64,000 bases of DNA, taken from NCBI GenBank assembly GCA_038206395.1, contig JBBRAX010000005.1, forward strand, positions 1-64,000. Reading direction: 5' to 3'. The position numbers and the translations under genes were made by a program. Each line of letters opens with the position of its first letter. Positions within the stretch are counted from its first letter, which is position 1. Positions 1 through 9,190 of this stretch are shown here, piece after piece. The notes under the pieces were generated by a model that saw only the letters and a program-made list of their open reading frames with translations, did not search any database and had not been told where the DNA came from. The stretch is from JAGSPQ01 sp038206395. Lineage in GTDB: Bacteria; Myxococcota; Myxococcia; Myxococcales; Myxococcaceae.

Positions 1-1924
1 CGGTCGCGGGCACTTCGGCCGGCAACAGCGTGCGCCACGTCGAGTCGAACTCCGTGCGAGCGACCCCAATCTCGGCGTCCGACAGGTGATGGTAGAAGGC
101 GCGCCCGCCGACGTTGCGCTGTTCGATCACCAGCGACTTCAGGTCGGGGTTCTCTTCGCCCAGCGAGATGAACGACAGCGAGATGTCGAGCCCTTCGAAC
201 GGCTTGCGCGTGCGGCGAACCAGCTCAAGATCCACCGCGTCTTCGCCGTCGGTCACCAGCACCACCGTCGCGCGTGAGAGGTACGGGTCTTTCCCCTGCG
301 CGTTGCGAATCGATTCGAAAGACGACATCAGCGCCAGCGAGATGTCGGTCTGCCCTTCGGCGGGCGAGTGGCGAAAGAGCTTCTCGATCTGCCGCGTCGC
401 CTCGGGCCCGCTGTCGATGCGCGCGAGCTCGGTGGGCGAGTCGTTGAAGAACGAGAAATACAGCGGGTCGAAGGGCACGTTCTGCCGCGCCTTCACGCGC
501 AGGGCGTTGAGCTCGGCGATGAGAATCGCGTCGCGGAACCGTGAGCGCGGCCCGTGCATCGAGCCCGACGCGTCGAGCACGTACACCCGCACCGCCGTCT
601 TCTTGATCCGCGACTGCTTCGGCGGCGGCTCTTCCTCGAGGTACGCGCGCACCGTCTGGCGGCTCGACGCCAGGTTGTAGAGCAGCATGCTGGGGCTCTG
701 GATGACGAAGTTGTGGAGCTCGTCGAGGCTGTTGGTGAACTCGTAGCTCATCGTCTGGGTCGGGTGGCTGACCCGCCGCTGCACCGGCCGCGACTGCTCG
801 AGCTCGGCCTCGACCAGCTCTTCGGTGAGCGTGTCTTCGACGTCGAAGAACCGCGCGCAGCCCGACGCCAGCTCGAGCGCCTCGAGCTTCTCTTCGTCGA
901 GATCGAAGGCGAGCTGGGCCAGCACGTCGCCCGCCTCGTCGCTGCCGGCCTTGCCACCCGCGGGGCCGCGATCGAGCTTCTCGACCCCCTCGGCGGGCTT
1001 GCCGGGCTCCTTCCAGCCCAGCTGCTGCTTCAGCCGCGACTGCTCGACCAGCGGCTTCATCTGCGCGGTCGGGGGCAGCATCGACGAGACGGCCTCGCGC
1101 GCGACCTGGGCGAGCTCGGTGTCGTTGGCCTCGATCGCGCGCTCATAGAGGCCCTTCAGCGATCTGTACGCCGTGCGCGAATCGCGGCGGGCGGTGTGCC
1201 GAACGTGGCGAACGAGATCCTGCAGCGACCGCACGACCGGAGACGCCCTCACCCTTTCGCGCGCGGCGGCGACCTCCATTCGCATCTGGCGCAGGCGATC
1301 GCGATCGCCCATCGACCCGGCGCTCGCACGCAAAAGCAGCTCGTGGGCGAGGTCGAGGTCGCGACGCTTCTGGGCGACGTCGTTCACGTTCTCTTGCGCG
1401 CGCTTCGCCCAGAACTCGGCCACCGCGAGCCGCGCGCTGGCCGGAGGACGATGGTCGCGATCCGGCCGGGCGAACACCTCGAATCCTTCTTGCGACTCGT
1501 CCTCGGGCGGGCGAGCGAAGAGGTCGGCCACCTTCACCGCGCGCGCCAGCCGCACGAAGTCCGCGTCCAACGAAGTGACCAGACCAGGAGGAAGCGTCTG
1601 CGCACCGAGAAGCCGTTCGGCCCGGCGCACCGCGAGGTCGAACTCGAGCAGCGCGGCAGTGGCGCGATCGGCCAGCCCCTCTGACAGGCCGCCCAGCTTT
1701 CCTTTCAGCTTCCCGAGCTCGCGCAAGAGCTTCGCGTCGGCGGCGGTGTGAATGCCGGCGCGGTCGAAGTCACGGTCGAGGCCGCGCAGGGCATCGAGCT
1801 TCTCGCCCTGGTCTTCGCGGTCGAAGATCGCGCGCGCGCGGTCGAACAACCCCTGCTCGAGTCCCCTGCCTGCCTTCACGGCGTCGAGCCGTTCGCGCAG
1901 CCGGTTGAGCTGGGGACCAAGCAT
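1..1924 (-). CDS. VWA-domain protein, ViaA-like partner of an AAA ATPase (3' end cut by window)
   Basis: A minus-strand reading frame stays open for 641 codons from an ATG at 1924 to the window edge, so the C-terminus is missing. The N-terminal two thirds are helical and charged with no recognised domain. Near 550-590 it encodes VYVLDASGSMHG, the DxSxS part of a MIDAS metal site. Further on come GQTDIS (the Thr position) and VTDGED (the Asp position), so the VWA domain looks complete and metal-binding. A GGAGG ribosome site lies just before the ATG, 12 nt after the AAA ATPase stop. An AAA (MoxR/RavA) gene followed by a protein with a C-terminal VWA domain is the RavA-ViaA arrangement, thought to act as a chaperone-like pair. 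The pairing here is inferred from architecture and gene order. Confidence 0.85.
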   Translation of the reverse strand, partial: MLGPQLNRLRERLDAVKAGRGLEQGLFDRARAIFDREDQGEKLDALRGLDRDFDRAGIHTAADAKLLRELGKLKGKLGGLSEGLADRATAALLEFDLAVRRAERLLGAQTLPPGLVTSLDADFVRLARAVKVADLFARPPEDESQEGFEVFARPDRDHRPPASARLAVAEFWAKRAQENVNDVAQKRRDLDLAHELLLRASAGSMGDRDRLRQMRMEVAAARERVRASPVVRSLQDLVRHVRHTARRDSRTAYRSLKGLYERAIEANDTELAQVAREAVSSMLPPTAQMKPLVEQSRLKQQLGWKEPGKPAEGVEKLDRGPAGGKAGSDEAGDVLAQLAFDLDEEKLEALELASGCARFFDVEDTLTEELVEAELEQSRPVQRRVSHPTQTMSYEFTNSLDELHNFVIQSPSMLLYNLASSRQTVRAYLEEEPPPKQSRIKKTAVRVYVLDASGSMHGPRSRFRDAILIAELNALRVKARQNVPFDPLYFSFFNDSPTELARIDSGPEATRQIEKLFRHSPAEGQTDISLALMSSFESIRNAQGKDPYLSRATVVLVTDGEDAVDLELVRRTRKPFEGLDISLSFISLGEENPDLKSLVIEQRNVGGRAFYHHLSDAEIGVARTEFDSTWRTLLPAEVPAT

Positions 1925-1936
1925 GAAGGCCTCCGA

Positions 1937-4474
1937 CTACGCCCGGGCTGCGCGGGCCTCGAGCAGCCGCTTGGAGAAACTCGCGAAGTCTTCGGCGATT
2001 CCCCTTAGCGCCTGGTCGAGCTTGCGCGCGTTCTCTCCGCGGTCGCCCGGCTCTTCGACCAGCCGCCCAACCCCGGCCTGCAGCCGCACCAGCTCGCCTT
2101 CTTTCGTGGCGAGCATCGGGAAGCGGCTCTTCACCAGCTTGTCGAATGCCCTGTCGGCCTCGGCGCGGCCCGTCATCTCTTCCGGTGCGGGCAGCGAGCC
2201 CAACAGCTGCGAGAGCCAGCTGCGAAGGAAGCGAATGCGGTTCGCGAGCGACGTGAGCTCGGCCACCGACAGCGCGTCCGTCACCGCCGCCGAAAAGAAG
2301 CGCTGGCCGCGCGGCGTGGCGGGGCCAAGCAACGTCTCGAGCGTGTGCAGCGCCGCGAGCTCGCCGTCGGGCGCGTTGGCCGCCAGCTGGTTCCGGTAGA
2401 TGAGGTACGCCTCTCCACCCATCACCTGCTGCACGTCGGGGTGCTGGACGGTGGTCGGCTTCGCGAGCCCCTGCGCGTGGGCGGCGATGCGGTCTTCCAG
2501 CGTCTTGCGGCTCGACAGCAGCGTTGACTCGACCGTGCAGCCTTCGCGGCGAAGGTTCTCGACCACCGCGCCAATTGCCCGTGAAAGCTGCTCGAGCCGG
2601 GTGAACGGAGCGGTCGCAATCACATCGCGCGCGTACCCTTCGCCCAGGGGAGCCAGCAGCTCCTGGCGCAGACCCTTCTGGGCGGGCGAGAGCTCGACCA
2701 GCGCCATCTCGAGCTCGCGCAGCCGGCGGGAGTCAATGGCCAACGAGTCGAGGGGGTCTCCCTTGCGCGTCCGAGAGGCCGCGAAGGTGCGCGAGGCGCG
2801 GCGGCGAAGCGCAACCGCAACGCGTTCGCGCGCCTGCTGGGTGTGCTCGCGGGCCGAGATGATCGAGTCACCCGCCCACGCGCTGACGATTTGCAGCAGC
2901 TCGATGACGCGCGACAGCTCTTCGGAAAGATTGGCGGCGAGCCCGGTGAGCCCTTCGAGCTTCAGCGCGTCGTCGTACTCGGTGCCTTCGGCCGAGAGCG
3001 CGATCATCTGCGCGGCCTGCTTGCAGAACTCGACGACGTTGCGTGACAGCTGGGGCAGACGCGCCTGCAGCTCGGGGACGCTGCGGGCGAGCTCGACGAC
3101 GTCGCCGAAAGAGCCGAGCAGCGCGACACCTCCGCGGCCTTCGCCCTGCCCTGCCATGCCGCGCTGCAGGCGGTTTTCCATGCCGGCGAGCAGGCTGTTG
3201 GCTGCGGTGATCAGCGGCTGGCGGTTCTCGCGGTGACGCGGGCCGGGGACGAGCTTGTCGCGCAGCGACTTTGACACGGTGCTACCCACGGCCGGGTTCC
3301 ACGCGCGCGTCGCCGCGTCGGCGGCAGCGACGTCTTCCTTCATCGACAGATCGGTGGCCTCGCGCTCGACGCCGCCTTCGAGGTTCGGGCCGACCTTCGC
3401 GAGCGCATCGTCGAAGGCCTTGCACTCGACGCGGATGATCTCGAGCTGGGCCCGCTCGCGCGGGTCGGCGACGGTCTTCAGCAGCTGCTCGAGCTCGGCG
3501 ACGGGCGGGCCACCCAGCAGGAAGAAGTAGCGAAGCATCGCGAGGTCATCGGGCTGGGCGACGAGCCGGCGTTCGGGGCGGCGAAGAATCTTGTCGCGCA
3601 CCACCACCGCCTTCAGCGCCCACAGCGCCTTCACCATCGAGCGCTGCGAGAAGTACTTGGTCGGCACGTAGTCGGGCAGCTTGACCACCTGCAGCAGCAG
3701 CTCACGTTCCAGCGCCTCGGCGAGGAGCTCGAGCCCTTCGGCCATCTGCCCGGGGATCTCGACCGCCGACACCATGTCCTGCAACACGTCGAGCTGCTGC
3801 AGGCTGAGCTTCGCCTTCAACGACACGCGCTGGCCGTCTGACGCGCGAAGGAGCATCTGCGAGCGGCTCGACTTGCGGGCAAACGACTTGGGGCAGAAGC
3901 AGATGAAGCTGATGCGATCGGCAAACGCCTGCAGCGTCTCGGGCGACCGGGCCACCACCTCAGAGAGGTAACGGTTGCTGGTCATGATCGCGCACTCGCA
4001 CCGGCCGGGCGTGACCTTGCGGCCGTGCTTGAGCTCGCGCTCATGAAGCACGTTCAAGATGCTGCGCAGCAACATGTCGCGGCCGTCGAACACCTCGTCG
4101 AGGAAGGCGTGGTGCGCGCCCAGCATGCCGTCGTCAGTGAGGTACTCGGTGCGCCCCGTCTCGGTGAGGACCTTGAAGTCGATGGGGCCGATCAGATCGG
4201 TCTGCACCGTGTTCTCGGCCAGCTGCTTGCTGAACAGCGACGAGGTGCCCGTCTCTTCGTCGAGGATCCGGCCCAGCGTCGCCGAGGCGACGGCGCTCTT
4301 CGCGGTGCCGGGCGGGCCGATGATGAGCACGTGCTCGCGGCACAGCAGGGCGAGCTCGATCTGGGTGAAGAGCGCGTCGCGTTCGAGAAACGCCTCTTTG
4401 AGCTCGAGGAAGAAGCGGCGAAAGGCTTCGGCGCTCTCGGCGAACCGCGGGTGGTTGGCCAGCGGAGCGTTCAA
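1937..4474 (-). CDS. MoxR/RavA-type AAA+ ATPase
   Basis: An 845-residue protein. Walker A is GPPGTAKS at residues 53-60, Walker B is FLDE, and an Asn sensor (IMTSN) and an arginine-finger region (ADRIS) follow; this order matches the MoxR/RavA family. The core is followed by about 500 residues of helical, Glu/Arg/Leu-rich sequence, making it much longer than E. coli RavA (about 500 aa). The start is a TTG at 4474 that overlaps the upstream stop as TTGA; the frame stays open further upstream but there reads arginine-rich antisense of the neighbouring gene. The VWA gene follows 12 nt downstream. Likely cytoplasmic, remodelling a target chosen by the VWA partner; the target is unknown. Confidence 0.88.
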   Translation of the reverse strand: MNAPLANHPRFAESAEAFRRFFLELKEAFLERDALFTQIELALLCREHVLIIGPPGTAKSAVASATLGRILDEETGTSSLFSKQLAENTVQTDLIGPIDFKVLTETGRTEYLTDDGMLGAHHAFLDEVFDGRDMLLRSILNVLHERELKHGRKVTPGRCECAIMTSNRYLSEVVARSPETLQAFADRISFICFCPKSFARKSSRSQMLLRASDGQRVSLKAKLSLQQLDVLQDMVSAVEIPGQMAEGLELLAEALERELLLQVVKLPDYVPTKYFSQRSMVKALWALKAVVVRDKILRRPERRLVAQPDDLAMLRYFFLLGGPPVAELEQLLKTVADPRERAQLEIIRVECKAFDDALAKVGPNLEGGVEREATDLSMKEDVAAADAATRAWNPAVGSTVSKSLRDKLVPGPRHRENRQPLITAANSLLAGMENRLQRGMAGQGEGRGGVALLGSFGDVVELARSVPELQARLPQLSRNVVEFCKQAAQMIALSAEGTEYDDALKLEGLTGLAANLSEELSRVIELLQIVSAWAGDSIISAREHTQQARERVAVALRRRASRTFAASRTRKGDPLDSLAIDSRRLRELEMALVELSPAQKGLRQELLAPLGEGYARDVIATAPFTRLEQLSRAIGAVVENLRREGCTVESTLLSSRKTLEDRIAAHAQGLAKPTTVQHPDVQQVMGGEAYLIYRNQLAANAPDGELAALHTLETLLGPATPRGQRFFSAAVTDALSVAELTSLANRIRFLRSWLSQLLGSLPAPEEMTGRAEADRAFDKLVKSRFPMLATKEGELVRLQAGVGRLVEEPGDRGENARKLDQALRGIAEDFASFSKRLLEARAARA

Positions 4475-5859
4475 AGGGTGATCTTCCAATCGAGCATGAA
4501 GAACACCTTGGTGTCTGACTTCGAGAAGGGGTTCACGTTCTCTTCGAGCACCAGCGACGCGCGGGTGTTCCGGTTCAAGAAGTAACTGCCCCACAGCTGC
4601 ACGCCGAAGAAGTTGCCCTTGAGCCGCTTGTTCAGCGAGTCCTCGACGTTGGCGAAGCTTAAGCGGCCGTCGAGGGTGAAGAGCCCGTTTTCCGGGACCC
4701 AGCCGGCGTTGACGTCGACCCAGACCTGCCGGCCGCCGTAGCCCGCCTTGACGGTGACGTCGGCGCCGCCGCGAACGGTGCCCTGCTTGAAGCCGGTGCC
4801 AACGCTGCCGCCGAAGGCCAGGGGCGAGGCGATCGCAGGGTCCTCCAGCGCGGCGGCCACCGCCGCGTCGGCATTGAGGTTGGTGTTGAAGAGATCCGCG
4901 GTGAACTGCGCATAGAAGCGAAAGGGGCCCGACGGGTAATAGTCGGCGCGAATGCGGCCGGCGTCGCGCGGGGCCGACGCGAAGTAGAGGAAGATCGAGT
5001 CGGCCGACAACACCGGCGTGACCCGCATCACCTCGGCCAGCACGCCGAGCTCGTCGCCGTCGTACTTGCCCTGCAGACGCGCGTTCGAGACCGCGGCGGT
5101 GATGAGGTCGTACTCGACGCCGCCAAGGAAGTTGAGCCCGCGCGCCTTGCCGTACTTCGCCTCGACGGCGAGGCGCTGAATGTCCGTCTTGCCCGACAGC
5201 CAGGCCTGGCGGAACCCGAAGGAGCCCGAGAAGCCAGCGATGTTCTGAACCAGCAACTTGGCCCCAACCAGCGGCTCGATGTCGTCGAGCGCGGCATAGG
5301 GCTTGGCGACCATCAACCCGACGCGGCGCAGGTCGGACTCGCGGATGCCGTCGGGCTGGTAGACGGACGAGGCCAGCGCGCCGCTGCCTTTGACCCACAA
5401 GCCGCCGTAGGCCTCGGCGCCGATGCCGAGGCGGTGGACGTAGCGAACGGTGGCGCCGTCGAAGGACGTGAAGTCCATCAGGTCGACGTAGCTCTGGCGG
5501 CCGACGCGGGCCTGGAAGTGTTCGCCGCGGTACGAGACGTTCGCGTACAGCAGGTCGGCGTCTTCGCTGCGAATGCCGTCGAGCTTCGCCGACTCGCCGT
5601 GGGGCAGGCCCCAGTCGGCGAACACGCGCAGAGAGGTCTCGAAGCCCAGGGGCTCGCCGGTGATCAGCTCGAACGCCTCGAGGCCGAGGTACTGAACGAG
5701 GCGGCGCCGCGGAAGAACGGTCAGCGATGCGGGGTCGCCGTCGCGGTAGGTGCGCAGGCTGTAGACCTGCGCCTCGGTGCGGGACTCGAGACGAAAGGCC
5801 GAGGCGCTGGCGAGCGTGGGAAGCAGCAGCAGCGACCACGCGAGACCCCGAAGCTTCAC
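4471..5859 (-). CDS. Signal-peptide protein, predicted outer-membrane beta-barrel
   Basis: A 462-residue protein with an N-terminal signal peptide (MKLRGLAWSLLLLPTLASA). The rest has no further long hydrophobic helix but many alternating strands with aromatic residues (for example RFYAQFTADLF, FGVQLWGSYFL), as in porin-like or surface-exposed outer-membrane barrels, and it ends in an aromatic-rich strand. I do not recognise the family. The start is GTG at 5859, chosen because the signal peptide begins there and a -10-like element lies 8 nt upstream. Its stop overlaps the start of the AAA ATPase by 4 bp, so the three minus-strand genes are probably one transcript. Barrel assignment is from composition only. 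Confidence 0.7.
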   Translation of the reverse strand: MKLRGLAWSLLLLPTLASASAFRLESRTEAQVYSLRTYRDGDPASLTVLPRRRLVQYLGLEAFELITGEPLGFETSLRVFADWGLPHGESAKLDGIRSEDADLLYANVSYRGEHFQARVGRQSYVDLMDFTSFDGATVRYVHRLGIGAEAYGGLWVKGSGALASSVYQPDGIRESDLRRVGLMVAKPYAALDDIEPLVGAKLLVQNIAGFSGSFGFRQAWLSGKTDIQRLAVEAKYGKARGLNFLGGVEYDLITAAVSNARLQGKYDGDELGVLAEVMRVTPVLSADSIFLYFASAPRDAGRIRADYYPSGPFRFYAQFTADLFNTNLNADAAVAAALEDPAIASPLAFGGSVGTGFKQGTVRGGADVTVKAGYGGRQVWVDVNAGWVPENGLFTLDGRLSFANVEDSLNKRLKGNFFGVQLWGSYFLNRNTRASLVLEENVNPFSKSDTKVFFMLDWKITL

Positions 5860-5867
5860 GGCGGGCG

Positions 5868-5895
5868 AGTATAACGACGGACCCCAGTGACCCAA
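5868..5895 (-). promoter_or_regulatory. Possible sigma70-type promoter for the barrel-AAA-VWA operon
   Basis: On the minus strand TTGGGT (5895-5890) and TATACT (5873-5868) are separated by 16 bp. The GTG start at 5859 is only 8 nt beyond the -10 element and has no Shine-Dalgarno sequence, so the transcript would be nearly leaderless. The element overlaps the start of the divergent CPBP gene at 5887. Sequence match only. Confidence 0.4.
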
Positions 5896-6993
5896 GCACC
5901 ATCTGATCCACCGTCGGCACTTCCCCCGCTGTTCACAGTTGCCATTTTCGGCTCGGTGCTGACGGGTTTCCTGTTCATCACCCTCGGGGTGGCCTCGCAG
6001 CTGGTGAACATCGCCTTCGGGCTGTGGTTCGCCGAGGTGTTCGTCTTCTTCGGCGCGCCCTACCTTGTGATGCGGCTGTCGGGGTACGACGCTTTTCGGA
6101 CGGCGGGGGTGAGTCGGCCGTGGCTCGCGGGGGCCGCGTTCGGGCTCGCGATCGGCGTGATCAACTTCTTCGCGCTGGTGGTGCCGCTGCAGGTTCTGTC
6201 GCAGGCGCTGGCGCCCAAGGCGCTGGTCGAGCTGTTCGACGTCAGCGGCATCTTCAAACAGCAGACCCCGGTAGAGCTGTTTGGCGTCGTGACCGGCGTG
6301 TGCCTCGCCGCACCTTTCTGTGAAGAGTTCTTCTTTCGCGGCCTGATGCAGCGCGGCGCGGTGGCGACGCTGGGCACGCGCCGCGCGGTGATCGTGACCG
6401 CGATCGTCTTCAGCGCCTTTCACCTCGACCCGGTGGGCTTCCTCGCGCGCGTCGAGCTCGGGATCGTGTTCGGAATCCTCGCGGTGCGTTCAGGCTCGAT
6501 CTGGCCGGGCGTGTTCGCGCACCTGGCGAACAACTCGGTGTCGGTGGCCATCTACTTCGCGACCCGCGGGTCTGAGGTCGATGATGAGCTTCCCGCGTGG
6601 GCGCCCGTGGCGATGCTGGTCGTCGGGGTCGCGCTGTTGTTCGCGCTCGCGCGGCTGGCGTTGGGTGTGCCCTCGATTCTCACCCCGCCCTTCCGCGCCG
6701 AAGACACCGCGCGAAAGCTCAAGAGCGTCCCCAACCTGCTGATTGGGTGGGCGCTGGCCGGCCTCATCGCCGTCGCGGCGCTGGTGACGGTCGACGGGCC
6801 GGGCGTGCGGCTCAACCTGGTCGACGCGCTGAACCCGTTGAAAGAGCCGAAGAAGGGCGAGCGCGAAGGCTGGCGGCAGAGCTGGGACGCGCTCTACGCA
6901 CTCCGAAAAGAAGTGCGCAGCGGGTCGGCGAAGCTGAACGAGTACGAGGCGGCGAGGAAGGCGGCGATCGCCGATCGAAAGACCCCTAAATGA
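5887..6993 (+). CDS. CPBP-family (CAAX/Rce1-like) intramembrane metalloprotease
   Basis: A 368-residue polytopic membrane protein starting at GTG 5887. The family's conserved sites are present: EEFFFR with Glu146, Glu147 and Arg151 (motif 1), FSAFH with His179 (motif 2) and HLANN with His212 and Asn215 (motif 3). About eight hydrophobic segments surround them. CPBP proteins are glutamate-type intramembrane proteases related to CAAX prenyl endopeptidases, and several bacterial members process peptides or confer self-immunity; the substrate here is unknown. The C-terminal 60 residues are charged and probably cytoplasmic. It is divergent from the barrel operon and its last 8 bp overlap the convergent small gene 6986-7201. 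Confidence 0.85.
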   Translation: MTQAPSDPPSALPPLFTVAIFGSVLTGFLFITLGVASQLVNIAFGLWFAEVFVFFGAPYLVMRLSGYDAFRTAGVSRPWLAGAAFGLAIGVINFFALVVPLQVLSQALAPKALVELFDVSGIFKQQTPVELFGVVTGVCLAAPFCEEFFFRGLMQRGAVATLGTRRAVIVTAIVFSAFHLDPVGFLARVELGIVFGILAVRSGSIWPGVFAHLANNSVSVAIYFATRGSEVDDELPAWAPVAMLVVGVALLFALARLALGVPSILTPPFRAEDTARKLKSVPNLLIGWALAGLIAVAALVTVDGPGVRLNLVDALNPLKEPKKGEREGWRQSWDALYALRKEVRSGSAKLNEYEAARKAAIADRKTPK

Positions 6994-7201
6994 ACTTGTA
7001 GCTCTTCACGACGAAGCGGGGCCCGACCATCGCGATGCCCAGCGAGTCACCGTCGACCTCGCCTTCGGCCTCGACGCGCGAGCCGGGCTTCTTCAGCTTC
7101 CGGTCGCCACCGGCGAGCAGGTAGGTCTTCCCGTCGTCCGAGGCGAGGGTCCAGATGCCCGTCTCGAGGTCCTGGAACTTCACCTCGCCCGTCACCTTCA
7201 C
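6986..7201 (-). CDS. Small beta-rich protein, OB-fold-like (71 aa)
   Basis: A 71-residue protein that begins MKVTGEVKFQDLETGIWTL. It is rich in short beta strands (KTYLLAGG, SRVEAEGEV, FVVKSYKF) and has no signal peptide or membrane segment. The strand pattern and the VEAEGEVDGD segment suggest a single OB-fold-like domain of the kind found in small bacterial proteins that bound a ligand or a membrane-protein tail; I do not recognise a named family. The start is GTG 7201, overlapping the subtilisin stop as GTGA, so the two are probably translated from one message. Its 3' end overlaps the CPBP gene. Function unknown. Confidence 0.65.
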   Translation of the reverse strand: MKVTGEVKFQDLETGIWTLASDDGKTYLLAGGDRKLKKPGSRVEAEGEVDGDSLGIAMVGPRFVVKSYKFI

Positions 7202-9090
7202 GGCTTCACCGTGCGCAGCATGGCGCGGGCGACGAACAGGCAGACCATCGCGTTCACCACGAGGAAGGGAATCGCGAGGAACGTGAAGGGCAGCCACGCC
7301 AGCGCCGGAGCGCCCGCCCACGCCGAGTACCCGAGAATCCCCGCGAACCCGAGCGCGAGGCCCCCGATGACGGGACGCCAGGCGGTGAACTTGATCGCGA
7401 TGATCGACAGCACGACCGGGATCAGCGCGCTGTACACAATCGGGTTCGCCAGCGAGCCGCGGCCGAAGATGATCTTCGAAAGCCACTCGGGAATCGGCAG
7501 CGTGAAAAGCGTCGACAGTTCCGACGGCGCGAGGAAGTAACGGAAGAAGAACATCCCGATCGTGACCAGCACGAGGGGCACCGCAAAAGCCGGTGAGAAG
7601 AGAAGGTTGAAGTAGCCGGGGCGCTCGCGGCGGCCCATCGTCAGCAGCACGAAGGCGAGCAGGCCGACGGCCCAGGCCAGGGGGGTCCAGTTGAGGTCGG
7701 CGAACGTGTAGCTGTGAAGCTCGCCGGTGATTTCGGCGGGCTGCTCGAGGCGCGGGGCAACGGTGAGCGCCTCATCGCCTTCCGCCTGCAGCTTCTTCAG
7801 CGCGGCCAGCGAGGCCTGGGCGTCGATGACACCGTGGCCGTAGGTCTCGCTCCAGCCGGTCTGGCCGGCGGGCGGGTGGGCCGAGGCGTACAGCGCCTTC
7901 TCGACCTGGTCAGGGTTCTTCGCGCCCGCCGCGTAGATGAGCGCAGCGACGGCGGCGACGTGCGGGGTCGCCATGCTGGTGCCCTGGTAGTACGCGTAGA
8001 CAGACTTCGTGTAGTCGCCCGGCGCGATCGTGTTCTGCAGAATGCCGGCCTCTTCGCCGAGGCTCTTGTCGCCCCCCGGAGCGGCCACATCGAGCTCCTT
8101 GCCCCACGACGAGTACGGCGCCTTGACGCCCTTGGGGCCGACCGCGCCGACCGCCACCGAGCCTGGATACGCCGCCGGGTACTCGACGACGCCCCGGCCA
8201 CCGTTGCCCGCCGCGCAGACGACGACGACGCCCTTCTTGCGCGCGTACTCGACCGCGTTCGCCATCACCTGCGAACGGCCGCCACCGCCCAGCGACATGT
8301 TGATGACCTGCGCGCCGTGATCGGCGGCCCAGCGAATCGCGTCAGAGATGGCGGCCGAGCTGCCCGAGCCGAACGCGTCGAGCACCTTCACTGGCATCAG
8401 GGTCGCTTCGAAAGCAACCCCAGCGACGCCCGCCGCGTTGTCGGTGGTCTGCGCGATGGTGCCGGCGACGTGGGTGCCGTGGCCGTGGTCATCGTTCGCG
8501 TGCTTGTCGCGGTTCACGAAGTCGTAGCCTTCGGCGAACTTCGCGCCCTTCAGGTCGGGCACCTGCTTGAAGTCTTCGTAGTCCTCGTAAGCGATGCCGG
8601 TGTCGAGCACTGCGACGATGACGCCCTTGCCGCGGCTCTTGTCCCAGGCCTTCGGCATGTTGATCATCTGCAGGTTCCACTGCTTGCTGTAGTCGGGGTC
8701 GTTGGGCGCGAAGCTGGCGGTCAGCTTCATCAGCGGCTCGGCCGCCTCGACGTCGGGGTTCAACCGGATGCGGGCGAGCAGCGCCTCTTCGTCTACTTCA
8801 TCGACGCCGGTCGCGACGGTGATCGCGCTGTCGACGCCCTCTTCTTCGCTGGCGAGCTCGAGGTCGATGCCCCACTGGCTCTCGATCGCGTCGAACTGGG
8901 CCTTGGTGGTGCCGTCCTTGAAGTCGACCACGATGGCGCCGGGGACATGTGCGCTGGCGTCGTCGGGCAGCTCGTCGATGGTGAAGGCGGGCCGGGTCAG
9001 ATCGTTCGGAGTGAACGCCGCCTCGTCCTGTTCTTTCGAGCAGGCAAAGAGAAAGGTGGCGCTGATGAGTACGGCGGCAGAACGGGTCAT
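7198..9090 (-). CDS. S8 (subtilisin-like) serine protease lipoprotein with polytopic membrane tail
   Basis: A 630-residue protein. It has a lipoprotein signal with lipobox LFAC (Cys17), a pro-region of about 110 residues resembling an I9-type inhibitor, then the catalytic domain: Asp163 (VLDTG), His204 (HGHGTHVAG), the oxyanion Asn296 (AAGNGG) and Ser372 (GTSMATPHVAA). All catalytic residues are intact. After about residue 455 there are roughly five hydrophobic segments to the C-terminus (for example WTPLAWAVGLLAFVLLTMG), which is unusual for S8 enzymes. A GGGAG ribosome site precedes the ATG. The enzyme would sit at the outer face of a membrane. It is coupled by 4 bp overlap to the 71-aa protein downstream. 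Confidence 0.9.
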   Translation of the reverse strand: MTRSAAVLISATFLFACSKEQDEAAFTPNDLTRPAFTIDELPDDASAHVPGAIVVDFKDGTTKAQFDAIESQWGIDLELASEEEGVDSAITVATGVDEVDEEALLARIRLNPDVEAAEPLMKLTASFAPNDPDYSKQWNLQMINMPKAWDKSRGKGVIVAVLDTGIAYEDYEDFKQVPDLKGAKFAEGYDFVNRDKHANDDHGHGTHVAGTIAQTTDNAAGVAGVAFEATLMPVKVLDAFGSGSSAAISDAIRWAADHGAQVINMSLGGGGRSQVMANAVEYARKKGVVVVCAAGNGGRGVVEYPAAYPGSVAVGAVGPKGVKAPYSSWGKELDVAAPGGDKSLGEEAGILQNTIAPGDYTKSVYAYYQGTSMATPHVAAVAALIYAAGAKNPDQVEKALYASAHPPAGQTGWSETYGHGVIDAQASLAALKKLQAEGDEALTVAPRLEQPAEITGELHSYTFADLNWTPLAWAVGLLAFVLLTMGRRERPGYFNLLFSPAFAVPLVLVTIGMFFFRYFLAPSELSTLFTLPIPEWLSKIIFGRGSLANPIVYSALIPVVLSIIAIKFTAWRPVIGGLALGFAGILGYSAWAGAPALAWLPFTFLAIPFLVVNAMVCLFVARAMLRTVKP

Positions 9091-9190
9091 GGTGCTCCCT
9101 GTTTTTTCCCACTACGAACGCATGGGCCAACGATTGGATCCTTCCAGCGATTCCGGCGCGCTGGGTGAAGTTCCGTTAACCCTGCACAGC

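Noticed and set aside
4475..5920. A 1,327-residue frame extending the AAA ATPase upstream to 5920
   Set aside because: The upstream part is Arg/His-rich antisense-like sequence over the barrel gene; the TTG at 4474 overlapping the barrel stop is a better start.
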